A stretch of 64,000 nt of DNA from Pseudomonas frederiksbergensis. GTDB lineage: Bacteria; Pseudomonadota; Gammaproteobacteria; Pseudomonadales; Pseudomonadaceae. The DNA is taken from positions 62,001-126,000 of the forward strand of contig NZ_MOBM01000021.1 of the NCBI RefSeq assembly GCF_003732275.1, given 5' to 3'. This document shows positions 24,831 through 32,371 of this stretch, one piece after another. A program made the translations under genes and the position numbers. Under the pieces are notes generated by a model that did no database searches, was not told where the DNA came from, and was given only the letters and a program-made list of their open reading frames with translations. Each line of letters starts with the position of its first letter. Within the stretch, counting starts at the first letter, position 1.

Positions 24831-24915
24831 GAAAGTGCCGAGAGTTTGACCGTCTGCTTGGCGTTGCGCAAGACCCATGGGAGCATGCGAGTCAGGTATG
24901 TGCAGGAGCAGACTT

Positions 24916-25263
24916 ATGTTGCGAATACGCGGAAGCATCGGCGACTGGCCGGTGGATTTGACGCTGGAGCTGGATGAAGGCGACTGGGCGCAGCTCGGGG
25001 CGCAGTTGCAGGCAGCAAAACCCGAGGCGAGTGCTGCGCCCGCCAAACCGGTGAATCAGGACGATGCGCTGTGGCAGATCGCCCAAGAGCTGCTGCGCAA
25101 GGCCGGGCAATTGAGCGGGCCGGATTTGCTGGAGCAGCTGGAAGGGCTGACCGGCAGCGCAGCGGCGGGCAAGCGCTTGTTGGTGCGCTTGCGCCACTGC
25201 GCAAACGTCAAAGTGGTGAGCGGCGGGGATACCCCGCTGTACAGCTGGCGCAAGCCAGCGTAG
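24916..25263 (+). CDS. Conserved hypothetical protein, 115 residues
   Basis: The protein starts MLRIRGSIGDWPVDLTLEL, with AGGAG seven bases before the ATG at 24916. The first 35 residues look like a small beta domain, followed by an Ala/Pro linker and a helical part. No catalytic motif or signal peptide is visible and I do not know its function. It occupies the place of PA4062 in my recollection of the PAO1 order. Its TAG stop codon is part of a family-3 repeat. Confidence 0.75.
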   Translation: MLRIRGSIGDWPVDLTLELDEGDWAQLGAQLQAAKPEASAAPAKPVNQDDALWQIAQELLRKAGQLSGPDLLEQLEGLTGSAAAGKRLLVRLRHCANVKVVSGGDTPLYSWRKPA

Positions 25264-25353
25264 GAGCTGCCGAAGGCTGCGATCCCTTGATCTTGCTTCT
25301 ACGCGCAGGAATGGCCGGAAGATCAAAAGATCGCAGCCTGCGGCAGCTCCTAC
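25260..25353. repeat. Family-3 repeat pair (TGTAGGAGCTGCCG type)
   Basis: GTAGGAGCTGCCGAAGGCTG and its inverse enclose about 40 bases. The first copy begins inside the stop codon of the preceding gene. Related copies are at 25373, 52638 and 62059. Confidence 0.85.
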
Positions 25354-25372
25354 ACGGGATTTGTATTTCCCC

Positions 25373-25406
25373 TGTAGGCGCTGCCGAAAGCTGCGATCTT
25401 TTGATT
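25373..25406. repeat. Family-3 repeat, single copy
   Basis: Variant TGTAGGCGCTGCCGAAAGC followed by TGCGATCTTTTGAT. It ends directly at the stop codon of the thioredoxin gene on the other strand. Confidence 0.75.
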
Positions 25407-26279
25407 TTAATAAAGCGCAGCAAACAACTTGCGACGGTACGTGGTCACCAGCGGGTGATCGTTGCCCAGCAGTTCGAACACCTGCAGCAAGGTCTTGTGC
25501 GGCAAGCCTTCGCTGTAGCTGCGATTGCGGATGAACAGTTTCAGTAAGGCATCCAGCGCCGCGTCGTATTGCTGACGGGCCAGTTGCTGGATCGCCAGTT
25601 GATAGACCGCTTCATCGTCCTGCGGATTTTTCGCCAGACGCGCTTTCAGGTCTGCCGCATCCGGCAAATCCCTGGCCTGACCGAGGAACTGGATCTGCGC
25701 CTTGGCGCCGGCCAGCGCGGCCTTGTGCTCATCGGTCTTGACCGCGTCGAGCACGATTTGCGCTTCACCCAACTCGCCGCGCTCAGTCAGGCAGCGGGCG
25801 TAGAGGATCAGCGCCTTGGCGTTGGTGTTGTCTTCAGCCAGCAGTACTTTGAGCGTGGCTTCGGCGTCGGCGTAACGGCCGTCATCGAACAGCGCCTGAG
25901 CCTGTTCGAACGGGTCGGCAGCAGCGGGTGGCGGCATTTGCACGTGGGGTTCGAGCATCGTGCGGACGGCGGATTCAGGTTGCGCACCGGCAAAACCGTC
26001 CACCGGCTGACCGTCCTTGAACAGCACCACAGTCGGCAGGCTGCGAATGCCGAAGCGCGCAACAATGTCCTGCTCGATGTCACAGTTGACCTTGGCCAAC
26101 AGCAATTCGCCCTGGTAGCTCTCGGCGATGGTTTGCAGCATCGGCATCAAGGCCTTGCACGGCGCACACCATTCGGCCCAGAAATCCACCAGCACCGGTT
26201 TGTGAAAAGAGTTCTCGATCACCGACTGGTCGAAATCGGCAGTCGTGGCGTCGAAAATGTACGGCGTTTCCTGACTCAT
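25407..26279 (-). CDS. cnoX: Thioredoxin-like chaperone CnoX (YbbN)
   Basis: The 290-residue protein has an N-terminal thioredoxin fold with active site WCAPC at residues 37-41, then a linker and a C-terminal TPR-like half (residues 115-290) with repeated ALFDDGRYADAEATL-type helices. This is the YbbN/CnoX architecture; CnoX holds proteins unfolded by hypochlorite and hands them to GroEL or DnaK. E. coli CnoX has a redox-dead active site, whereas this one keeps both cysteines, so it may also reduce disulfides. Confidence 0.88.
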   Translation of the reverse strand: MSQETPYIFDATTADFDQSVIENSFHKPVLVDFWAEWCAPCKALMPMLQTIAESYQGELLLAKVNCDIEQDIVARFGIRSLPTVVLFKDGQPVDGFAGAQPESAVRTMLEPHVQMPPPAAADPFEQAQALFDDGRYADAEATLKVLLAEDNTNAKALILYARCLTERGELGEAQIVLDAVKTDEHKAALAGAKAQIQFLGQARDLPDAADLKARLAKNPQDDEAVYQLAIQQLARQQYDAALDALLKLFIRNRSYSEGLPHKTLLQVFELLGNDHPLVTTYRRKLFAALY

Positions 26280-26379
26280 GGGGGATCTCGTAAAAGCGTG
26301 AATGTGGTCACTATAAGGCTTGGTGGGGGGTGGCTGAAAGCGGGGTGACAGTTAGTCTTCTGGTGTCTGATAAGCCGCC

Positions 26380-26466
26380 ATCGCGAGCAGGCTCGCTCCG
26401 GGTCAAAGTCCTCCGTAAAATTTGTGCTCCCTACAAAACCACTGTGGGAGCGAGCCTGCTCGCGAT
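26380..26466. repeat. REP pair, divergent class (87 bp)
   Basis: The left core is truncated (ends GCTCGCTCC without CCACA); the right copy is complete. It lies between cnoX and the methyltransferase gene. Confidence 0.8.
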
Positions 26467-26470
26467 GCTC

Positions 26471-27127
26471 TTAGCCACGCCGCGCGTGATAAAGACTCAC
26501 ATACCGAAACTCTTCAGGTTCGGCCAGATCCGGCAAGGTCATTGCCTCCAGCATTTCAATGCGCCGATACAACGGATGGCGAAAATCCCTCACCCGCGAA
26601 TCCGCCACCAACGCTTCCCGGCCACGGTTGAGAAATTCGTCGAGCAACGGCAGGTTTGCCCGGTCGTACAACACATCGGCCACCAGAATCAGATCAAACC
26701 GATCGGCCTCGGCGAAAAAGTCCGTCGAGTAGCTGAGTTGCACGCCATTGAGTTCGGCATTCGCCCGACACGCGGCAATCGCCAGCGGGTCCAGGTCACA
26801 GGCCACCACTTCCAGGGCTCCGGCTTTCACCGCCGCAATCCCGGCTACCCCTGAGCCGGCGCCGAAATCCAGCACTCGTTTACCTTCGACCCAGTGCGGG
26901 TGCTCGGCGAGATAACGAGCCACGGCCAGCCCACTGGCCCAGCAGAAACTCCAGTACGGCGGCTCGTGGAGAATCCGCCGGGTTTCTTCCGGGCTGAAGG
27001 CACGGTCCATGTTGTCGCCGTCGATCAGCCAGAGTTTCAGCTCGGTGCCGGGTAACTCACAGGCTACAAGCTGTGCATCGCCGAGCAGTTCACCTAACGC
27101 CTGTTGCAGATCGAGCGGTGCAATCAT
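26471..27127 (-). CDS. Class I SAM-dependent methyltransferase
   Basis: The 218-residue protein has the SAM motif VLDFGAGSGVAGIAAVKAG and the acidic loop VACDLDPLAI, followed by ILVADVLYDRANLPLL. The text PPYWSFCWASGLAVARYL and DVLYD are typical of the ETF-beta lysine methyltransferase/nicotinamide N-methyltransferase-like group that methylates proteins. The target is not proven. Its start overlaps the stop of the lipoprotein gene by four bases, so they form an operon. Confidence 0.82.
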   Translation of the reverse strand: MIAPLDLQQALGELLGDAQLVACELPGTELKLWLIDGDNMDRAFSPEETRRILHEPPYWSFCWASGLAVARYLAEHPHWVEGKRVLDFGAGSGVAGIAAVKAGALEVVACDLDPLAIAACRANAELNGVQLSYSTDFFAEADRFDLILVADVLYDRANLPLLDEFLNRGREALVADSRVRDFRHPLYRRIEMLEAMTLPDLAEPEEFRYVSLYHARRG

Positions 27128-27588
27128 GGCGCTTTGACGAATTGCAGCTGACCCAATGCCTGGGTGGTTGGCTGTGTGATCATTTGCGCCGGCAGATGCA
27201 GAATCAACTGCCCGGACTGGCTGGCGCGGCCGCGAAGCTCGACGCGGGCACCGGCCGGAAAGGACTCGGGGTTGAAGCGCAGGCGAAACGGCAACACTTG
27301 ATTGGTACCGATCAGGTTGGAACTGGCGAGCAATAGTTGCGGACGATCCTTTTCGTCGATCACCAGCAACGCCAGTTCGACTTCGGCACCGGCCGGCACG
27401 CCCTGCAGGGTGCCGCTCAATTCACGTTGATAAGCCGGCAGGGGGCCGAGCTCGGCCGACGCCTTGGCTTTCTTCTGCGCCTGTTGCGGTGCAGGGCCGG
27501 GCGTTGGCGGCTGGGGCTTGGGCGCATCGCTGCCACAGGCCACCAACAGGCTGAAAAGACTGAGCAAAATGAGGGGTCGTAAAGACAT
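27124..27588 (-). CDS. YbaY family lipoprotein
   Basis: From the ATG at 27588 the 154-residue protein begins with a lipoprotein signal (SLRPLILLSLFSLLVAC) whose lipobox LVAC places the lipid on Cys17. A Pro/Gln-rich linker follows, then a beta-rich YbaY-type domain (LSGTLQGVPAGAEVELALLVI). Such lipoproteins are periplasm-facing; the function is unknown. Asp is not at position +2 after the Cys (it is Gly-Ser), so sorting to the outer membrane is expected. Confidence 0.8.
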   Translation of the reverse strand: MSLRPLILLSLFSLLVACGSDAPKPQPPTPGPAPQQAQKKAKASAELGPLPAYQRELSGTLQGVPAGAEVELALLVIDEKDRPQLLLASSNLIGTNQVLPFRLRFNPESFPAGARVELRGRASQSGQLILHLPAQMITQPTTQALGQLQFVKAP

Positions 27589-27613
27589 TGGCGGCTCCAG
27601 CAAGCGAAATCCA

Positions 27614-27632
27614 TATACAGCCAGTCTGTATA
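27614..27632. promoter_or_regulatory. 19-bp inverted repeat between ybaY-like gene and nrdR
   Basis: TATACAG, five bases, CTGTATA: perfect seven-base arms. It sits 26 bases before the lipoprotein start and 74 before nrdR, so it may overlap promoter elements of both. Confidence 0.45.
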
Positions 27633-27705
27633 CCGCAAACCCTATGGCTTGTCTTGCCACGGGGATGCGCTAACATGGCCCTCCCATTTTTTGTTGCCTG
27701 CCACC

Positions 27706-28170
27706 ATGCACTGTCCCTTCTGCGGTGCCAACGACACCAAGGTCATCGACTCGCGTCTGGTCGCCGAGGGCGAACAGGTGCGCCGCCGGCGTGAATGCCT
27801 GGCCTGCGGCGAACGTTTCACGACATTTGAAACCGCTGAACTGGTGTTGCCGCGCCTGATCAAAACCGACGGCAGTCGCCAGCCGTTCGACGAAGAAAAA
27901 CTCCGTGCCGGCATGCAGCGGGCGCTGGAGAAGCGCCCGGTGAGTGTCGAGCGCCTCGAATCGTCGCTGGTACACATCAAACACAAGCTGCGCGCTACCG
28001 GCGAACGTGAGGTCAAATCCCTCGTGGTCGGCGAACTGGTGATGGCCGAGCTGAAGAAGCTTGATGAAGTCGCCTATATCCGCTTCGCTTCGGTGTACCG
28101 ACGCTTCCAGGACCTCAACGAGTTCCGCGAAGAGATCGATCGCCTCGCCCGTGAGCCGGTGAAAGAATGA
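27706..28170 (+). CDS. nrdR: Transcriptional repressor NrdR
   Basis: The 154-residue protein has a zinc ribbon with Cys3, Cys6, Cys31 and Cys34, then an ATP-cone domain from about residue 49 (LPRLIKTDGSRQPFDEEKL). It represses ribonucleotide reductase genes when dATP is bound. Length and motifs match the family exactly. It starts the riboflavin operon, with ribD overlapping by four bases, an arrangement common in Proteobacteria. Confidence 0.96.
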   Translation: MHCPFCGANDTKVIDSRLVAEGEQVRRRRECLACGERFTTFETAELVLPRLIKTDGSRQPFDEEKLRAGMQRALEKRPVSVERLESSLVHIKHKLRATGEREVKSLVVGELVMAELKKLDEVAYIRFASVYRRFQDLNEFREEIDRLAREPVKE

Positions 28171-29300
28171 CCACACCTCCCGAACAAACCATCCTCGACG
28201 CGCATTACATGGCCCGGGCCCTGGAACTGGCGCGCAAAGGTCATTACACGACGCATCCCAACCCCCGTGTTGGCTGCGTGGTGGTGCGTGACGGGCAGAT
28301 TGTCGGCGAAGGCTGGCATGTGCGCACCGGCGAACCGCACGCCGAAGTCCACGCCCTGCGCGCCGCTGGCGACAAGGCGCGGGGTGCCACGGCTTACGTG
28401 ACCCTCGAACCTTGCAGCCACCACGGCCGTACGCCGCCTTGCGCCGATGCGCTGGTGAATGCCGGTGTGGTGCGCGTCGTTGCGGCGATGCAGGATCCGA
28501 ACCCGGAAGTCGCCGGTCGTGGTCTGCAGCGCCTGGCCCAGGCCGGTATCGCCACTGAAAGCGGCGTGCTGGAAGGCGAGGCGCGCAAGCTCAATCAAGG
28601 CTTCCTCAAACGCATGGAACACGGCTTGCCGTTCGTGCGGGTCAAGTTGGCCATGAGCCTCGACGGTCGCACGGCGATGGAAAGCGGCGAGAGCCAGTGG
28701 ATCACAGGTACAGCGGCGCGTTCGGCGGTACAGCGTTTGCGCGCCGAGGCCAGCGTGGTGCTGACCGGCGCCGACACGGTACTGGCGGACAATGCGCGCT
28801 TGACTGTACGTGCCGACGAGTTGGGTCTGGACGCTGAACAGACCGCCTTGGCCATGAGCCGTCCGCCGCTTCGCGTGCTGATCGACGGTCGCCTGCGGGT
28901 GCCGCTGAATGCACCGTTCTTCAAGGCCGGTCCGGCATTGGTCGCCACGTGTGTCGCGGTGGAAGAACAGTACGCCAACGGCCCGGAATGCCTGATCGTG
29001 CCGGGCGACGATGGCCAGGTCGATCTGCATCAGTTACTGGTCGAACTCGCCAACCGTGGCGTCAATGATGTGCTGGTCGAGGCCGGCCCGCGACTGGCTG
29101 GCGCGTTTGCCCAGCTCGGGCTGGTGGACGAATTCCAGATCTTCATCGCCGGCAAGTTTCTCGGCTCCTCGGCCCGCCCCCTACTGGACTGGCCACTGGC
29201 GCAGATGAAAGACGCGCCCGAGCTTAAAATCATCGATATTCGTGCGGTTGGCGATGACTGGCGAGTCACTGCCATCCCTGTGCCATCGGCGAGCGTATAA
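28167..29300 (+). CDS. ribD: Bifunctional riboflavin deaminase/reductase RibD
   Basis: The 377-residue enzyme has an N-terminal cytidine-deaminase-like zinc site (His58, Glu60 in HAEVHAL; Cys83 and Cys92 in PCSHHGRTPPC) and a C-terminal dihydrofolate-reductase-like domain (VKLAMSLDGRTAM and SVLVEAGPRLAG-like DVLVEAGPRLAGAF). It carries out steps two and three of riboflavin synthesis: deamination and ribosyl reduction of the pyrimidine from the GTP cyclohydrolase II product. It overlaps nrdR by ATGA. Confidence 0.96.
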   Translation: MTTPPEQTILDAHYMARALELARKGHYTTHPNPRVGCVVVRDGQIVGEGWHVRTGEPHAEVHALRAAGDKARGATAYVTLEPCSHHGRTPPCADALVNAGVVRVVAAMQDPNPEVAGRGLQRLAQAGIATESGVLEGEARKLNQGFLKRMEHGLPFVRVKLAMSLDGRTAMESGESQWITGTAARSAVQRLRAEASVVLTGADTVLADNARLTVRADELGLDAEQTALAMSRPPLRVLIDGRLRVPLNAPFFKAGPALVATCVAVEEQYANGPECLIVPGDDGQVDLHQLLVELANRGVNDVLVEAGPRLAGAFAQLGLVDEFQIFIAGKFLGSSARPLLDWPLAQMKDAPELKIIDIRAVGDDWRVTAIPVPSASV

Positions 29301-29347
29301 TTCCCGGCCATTGCTCTAGCGCTGGCTCTGTTCTCGAGGAGGACTCC

Positions 29348-30016
29348 ATGTTTACCGGCATCATCGAATCCATCGGCAGTATTCGCGCATTGACCCCAAA
29401 AGGCGGAGATGTGCGGGTTTACGTAGAAACCGGCAAGCTCGACCTGAGCGACGTCAAGCTGGGCGACAGCATTGCCGTCAATGGCGTGTGCCTGACGGCG
29501 GTTGAATTGCCGGGCAATGGCTTTGCGGCGGACGTCAGTCGCGAAACCCTCGACTGCACCGCAATGAATGACCTGAAAAGTGGCAGCCCGGTCAACCTGG
29601 AAAAAGCCCTGACCCCGACCACCCGTCTCGGCGGGCATCTGGTCAGCGGTCACGTCGATGGCGTGGGCGAAGTGGTTGCCCGCACCGAAAATGCCCGCGC
29701 CGTGGAATTTCGCATCCGTGCCCCGAAAGACCTGGCCAAGTACATCGCCCATAAAGGCTCGATCACCGTCGACGGCACCAGCCTGACCGTGAATGCGGTC
29801 GATGGCGCCGAGTTCTTGCTGACCATCATTCCGCACACCCTGAGCGAAACCATCATGGCGTCGTACCAGCCGGGTCGCCGGGTGAATCTGGAAGTCGACT
29901 TGCTGGCACGTTATCTGGAGCGCCTTTTGTTGGGCGATAAGGCCGCAGAGCCGACCTCAGGCAGCAGCACCATTACTGAAAGCTTTCTGGCCGCCAACGG
30001 CTACCTCAAATCCTGA
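29348..30016 (+). CDS. ribE: Riboflavin synthase, alpha subunit
   Basis: The 222-residue protein starts MFTGIIESIGSI and contains two lumazine-binding repeats (for example GDSIAVNGVCLTAV and GSITVDGTSLTVN). It dismutates two 6,7-dimethyl-8-ribityllumazine molecules to riboflavin. The start has GAGGAGGACTCC just before ATG. The 47-base gap after ribD shows no terminator. Confidence 0.96.
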   Translation: MFTGIIESIGSIRALTPKGGDVRVYVETGKLDLSDVKLGDSIAVNGVCLTAVELPGNGFAADVSRETLDCTAMNDLKSGSPVNLEKALTPTTRLGGHLVSGHVDGVGEVVARTENARAVEFRIRAPKDLAKYIAHKGSITVDGTSLTVNAVDGAEFLLTIIPHTLSETIMASYQPGRRVNLEVDLLARYLERLLLGDKAAEPTSGSSTITESFLAANGYLKS

Positions 30017-30032
30017 CCCAAGGGGGTGCCTT

Positions 30033-31124
30033 GTGGCGCTCAATAGCATCGAAGAACTGGTTGAAGACATCCGCCAAGGCAAGATGGTCATCCTCATGGA
30101 TGACGAAGACCGCGAGAACGAAGGCGACCTGATCATGGCCGCCGAGTGCTGCCAGCCTGAACACATCAACTTCATGGCCAAGCACGCCCGTGGCCTGATC
30201 TGCATGCCGATGAGTCGCGAGCGCTGCGAACTGCTCAAGCTGCCGTTGATGGCGCCACGCAACGGTTCCGGTTTCGGCACCAAGTTCACTGTGTCCATCG
30301 AAGCCGCCGAAGGCGTGACCACCGGCATCTCCGCGGCCGACCGTGCGCGCACCGTGCAAGCCGCTGCCGCCAAAGACGCCAAGGCTGAAGACATCGTCAG
30401 CCCCGGCCACATCTTCCCGCTGATGGCCCAGGCCGGCGGTACGCTGGCCCGCGCCGGTCACACCGAAGCGGCCTGCGACCTGGCGCGCATGGCCGGTTTC
30501 GAGCCGAGCGGTGTGATCTGCGAAGTGATGAACGACGACGGCACCATGTCCCGTCGCGCCGAACTCGAAGCCTTTGCCGCCGAACACAACATCAAGATCG
30601 GCACCATCGCCGACCTGATTCACTACCGGATGATCCATGAACGTACCGTTCAGCGGATTGCCGAGCAGCCGCTGGACAGCGAATTGGGCCAGTTCAACCT
30701 GGTGACCTATCGTGATTCGGTGGAAGGCGATGTGCATATGGCCCTGACCCTGGGCACCGTGTGCGCCGAAGAGCCGACGCTGGTCCGGGTGCATAACATG
30801 GACCCGCTGCGTGACCTGCTGATGGTCAAGCAACCGGGCCGCTGGAGCCTGCGCGCCGCCATGGCTGCGGTTGCCGAGGCTGGCAGTGGCGTGGTGCTGT
30901 TGCTCGGTCACCCGCTCGATGGCGACGTGTTGCTGGCGCATATCCGCGAAACCGCGGATCACAGCGCAGTGAAAAAACCGACCACCTACAGCATCGTCGG
31001 TGCCGGTTCGCAGATCCTTCGCGACCTGGGTGTGCGCAAAATGCGTCTGATGAGTGCGCCGATGAAATTTAATGCGATATCCGGTTTCGATCTGGAAGTT
31101 GTAGAATACGTGCCCTCCGAATAA
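30033..31124 (+). CDS. ribBA: 3,4-dihydroxy-2-butanone-4-phosphate synthase with degenerate GCHII domain (RibBX)
   Basis: The 363-residue protein starts at GTG, with AAGGGGG before it. Residues 1 to about 200 are a complete DHBP synthase (DDEDRENEGDLIMAAE, ARGLICMPM, GHTEAACDLARMAG), which makes the four-carbon unit of riboflavin. The C-terminal 150 residues have the fold length of GTP cyclohydrolase II but lack the HSECLTGD and CDCG zinc cysteines and the RQEGRGIGL motif. The domain is therefore catalytically dead for that step, as described for the RibBX variant of Proteobacteria. A true ribA lies at 34833. Confidence 0.93.
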   Translation: MALNSIEELVEDIRQGKMVILMDDEDRENEGDLIMAAECCQPEHINFMAKHARGLICMPMSRERCELLKLPLMAPRNGSGFGTKFTVSIEAAEGVTTGISAADRARTVQAAAAKDAKAEDIVSPGHIFPLMAQAGGTLARAGHTEAACDLARMAGFEPSGVICEVMNDDGTMSRRAELEAFAAEHNIKIGTIADLIHYRMIHERTVQRIAEQPLDSELGQFNLVTYRDSVEGDVHMALTLGTVCAEEPTLVRVHNMDPLRDLLMVKQPGRWSLRAAMAAVAEAGSGVVLLLGHPLDGDVLLAHIRETADHSAVKKPTTYSIVGAGSQILRDLGVRKMRLMSAPMKFNAISGFDLEVVEYVPSE

Positions 31125-31170
31125 TGACCGGCAATTTGCGGGCCTGTATTCGCGGTTAACACATCACTGA

Positions 31171-31206
31171 GGGGCGCGTAGAAAACGCGTCCCGGCTCTT
31201 TAAGAG
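31171..31206 (+). promoter_or_regulatory. Structured leader before ribH
   Basis: GGGGCGCGT and ACGCGTCCC form a nine-pair stem with one G-U pair and an AGAAA loop. It is followed directly by the palindrome CTCTTTAAGAG, which abuts the ribH ribosome site. It could be a processing or translation-control element in the operon mRNA. It does not resemble the FMN riboswitch. Confidence 0.45.
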
Positions 31207-31215
31207 ATCTAACGA

Positions 31216-31692
31216 ATGACCCTGAAGACCATCGAAGGTACCTTCATCGCCCCTAAAGGCCGCTACGCTTTGGTAGTGGGCCGTTTCAACAGCTTCGTCG
31301 TTGAAAGCCTGGTCAGCGGTGCAGTTGATGCCCTGGTTCGCCATGGCGTGAGCGAAAGCGACATCACCATCATCCGTGCGCCTGGCGCCTTCGAAATCCC
31401 GCTGGTTGCGCAGAAAGTGGCTCAGAAGGGCGAGTTCGCGGCAATCATCGCCCTGGGCGCAGTCATTCGTGGCGGTACTCCGCACTTCGAATACGTGGCG
31501 GGCGAATGCACCAAGGGCCTGGCCCAGGTGTCCATGGAGTTCGGCGTACCGGTCGCTTTCGGCGTACTGACCGTTGATTCCATCGAACAAGCCATCGAAC
31601 GTTCCGGCACCAAGGCCGGTAACAAAGGTGCTGAAGCTGCCCTGTCCGCTCTGGAAATGGTCAGCCTGCTGGCGCAGTTGGAGGCCAAGTGA
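31216..31692 (+). CDS. ribH: 6,7-dimethyl-8-ribityllumazine synthase
   Basis: The 158-residue protein has the lumazine synthase motifs VVGRFNSFVVESL, RAPGAFEIPLVAQ and GAVIRGGTPHFEYVAGE. It condenses the RibD product (after dephosphorylation) with the RibB product. The nusB start codon overlaps its stop by four bases. Confidence 0.96.
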   Translation: MTLKTIEGTFIAPKGRYALVVGRFNSFVVESLVSGAVDALVRHGVSESDITIIRAPGAFEIPLVAQKVAQKGEFAAIIALGAVIRGGTPHFEYVAGECTKGLAQVSMEFGVPVAFGVLTVDSIEQAIERSGTKAGNKGAEAALSALEMVSLLAQLEAK

Positions 31693-32189
31693 TTAGCGAC
31701 GATAGCGATCGTTTCAACCCGCGCGATCCAAAGCCTGCGGATGCCGGCAAGCCATCGAAAAGCGTCAAGCGTCGCGAAGCCCGTCAGCTCGCGACTCAGG
31801 CGCTGTACCAATGGCATATGGCCAAGCAATCGCTGAACGAGATCGAAGCGCAGTTTCGGGTCGATAACGATTTCAGCGATGTCGACGGCGCCTACTTCCG
31901 TGAAATCCTGCATGGGGTTCCGGCACAGAAGGACCGGATCGACGCCGCACTGGCGCCATGCCTGGACATCACCATCGAAGAGCTGGACCCGGTTGAACTG
32001 GCGGTTCTGCGCCTGTCCACCTGGGAGCTGCTCGAGCGCGTTGATGTGCCGTACCGCGTTGTGATCAACGAAGGTATCGAACTGGCCAAGGTCTTCGGTT
32101 CCACTGACGGCCACAAGTTCGTCAACGGCGTGCTCGACAAGCTGGCCCCGCGTCTGCGTGAAGCTGAAGTGAAGGCGTTCAAGCGCTGA
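31689..32189 (+). CDS. nusB: Transcription antitermination protein NusB
   Basis: The 166-residue, all-helical protein carries the NusB text RREARQLATQALYQWHMAK, the DPVELAVLRLSTWELL helix and DVPYRVVINEGIELAKVFG. It binds boxA RNA with NusE to prevent premature termination in rRNA operons. The start is GTG and overlaps ribH. A MITE-like element follows the stop by 15 bases. Confidence 0.95.
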   Translation: MISDDSDRFNPRDPKPADAGKPSKSVKRREARQLATQALYQWHMAKQSLNEIEAQFRVDNDFSDVDGAYFREILHGVPAQKDRIDAALAPCLDITIEELDPVELAVLRLSTWELLERVDVPYRVVINEGIELAKVFGSTDGHKFVNGVLDKLAPRLREAEVKAFKR

Positions 32190-32204
32190 TCGGCGCTTGA
32201 AGCC

Positions 32205-32366
32205 AGTGTCCTGTCTCGCCGATGCGTTCCTTTTTTGGCGAGTGGCTGTTGTCGTCAGGCAAGGCGCCGCGACGAGTCATAGCGTGCTATGGCGAGGAGC
32301 AGCTACGCAGTATGGCGACAACAGACGCTGCCAAAAAAAAGAACAATATTGGTGAGACAGGGCACT
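32205..32366. mobile_element. MITE-like element, 162 bp, between nusB and thiL
   Basis: The termini AGTGTCCTGTCTCGCC and GGTGAGACAGGGCACT are imperfect inverted repeats; similarity extends about 50 bases inward at both ends, including T-rich then TGTTGTCG segments. The centre has a CATAGC-GT-GCTATG hairpin. The flanks AAGCC and AAGCT could be a target duplication with one change. It encodes nothing. It ends five bases before the thiL start codon. Confidence 0.7.
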
Positions 32367-32371
32367 AAGCT

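Noticed and set aside
27614..27632. LexA (SOS) box
   Set aside because: A LexA box has CTGT at the outer left and ACAG at the outer right; here the arms are in the reverse order.
29300..30033. FMN riboswitch in the rib operon
   Set aside because: None of the gaps before ribD, ribE, ribBX or ribH holds the conserved AGGGCGGGGTG-type core; the ribH leader hairpin is too small.
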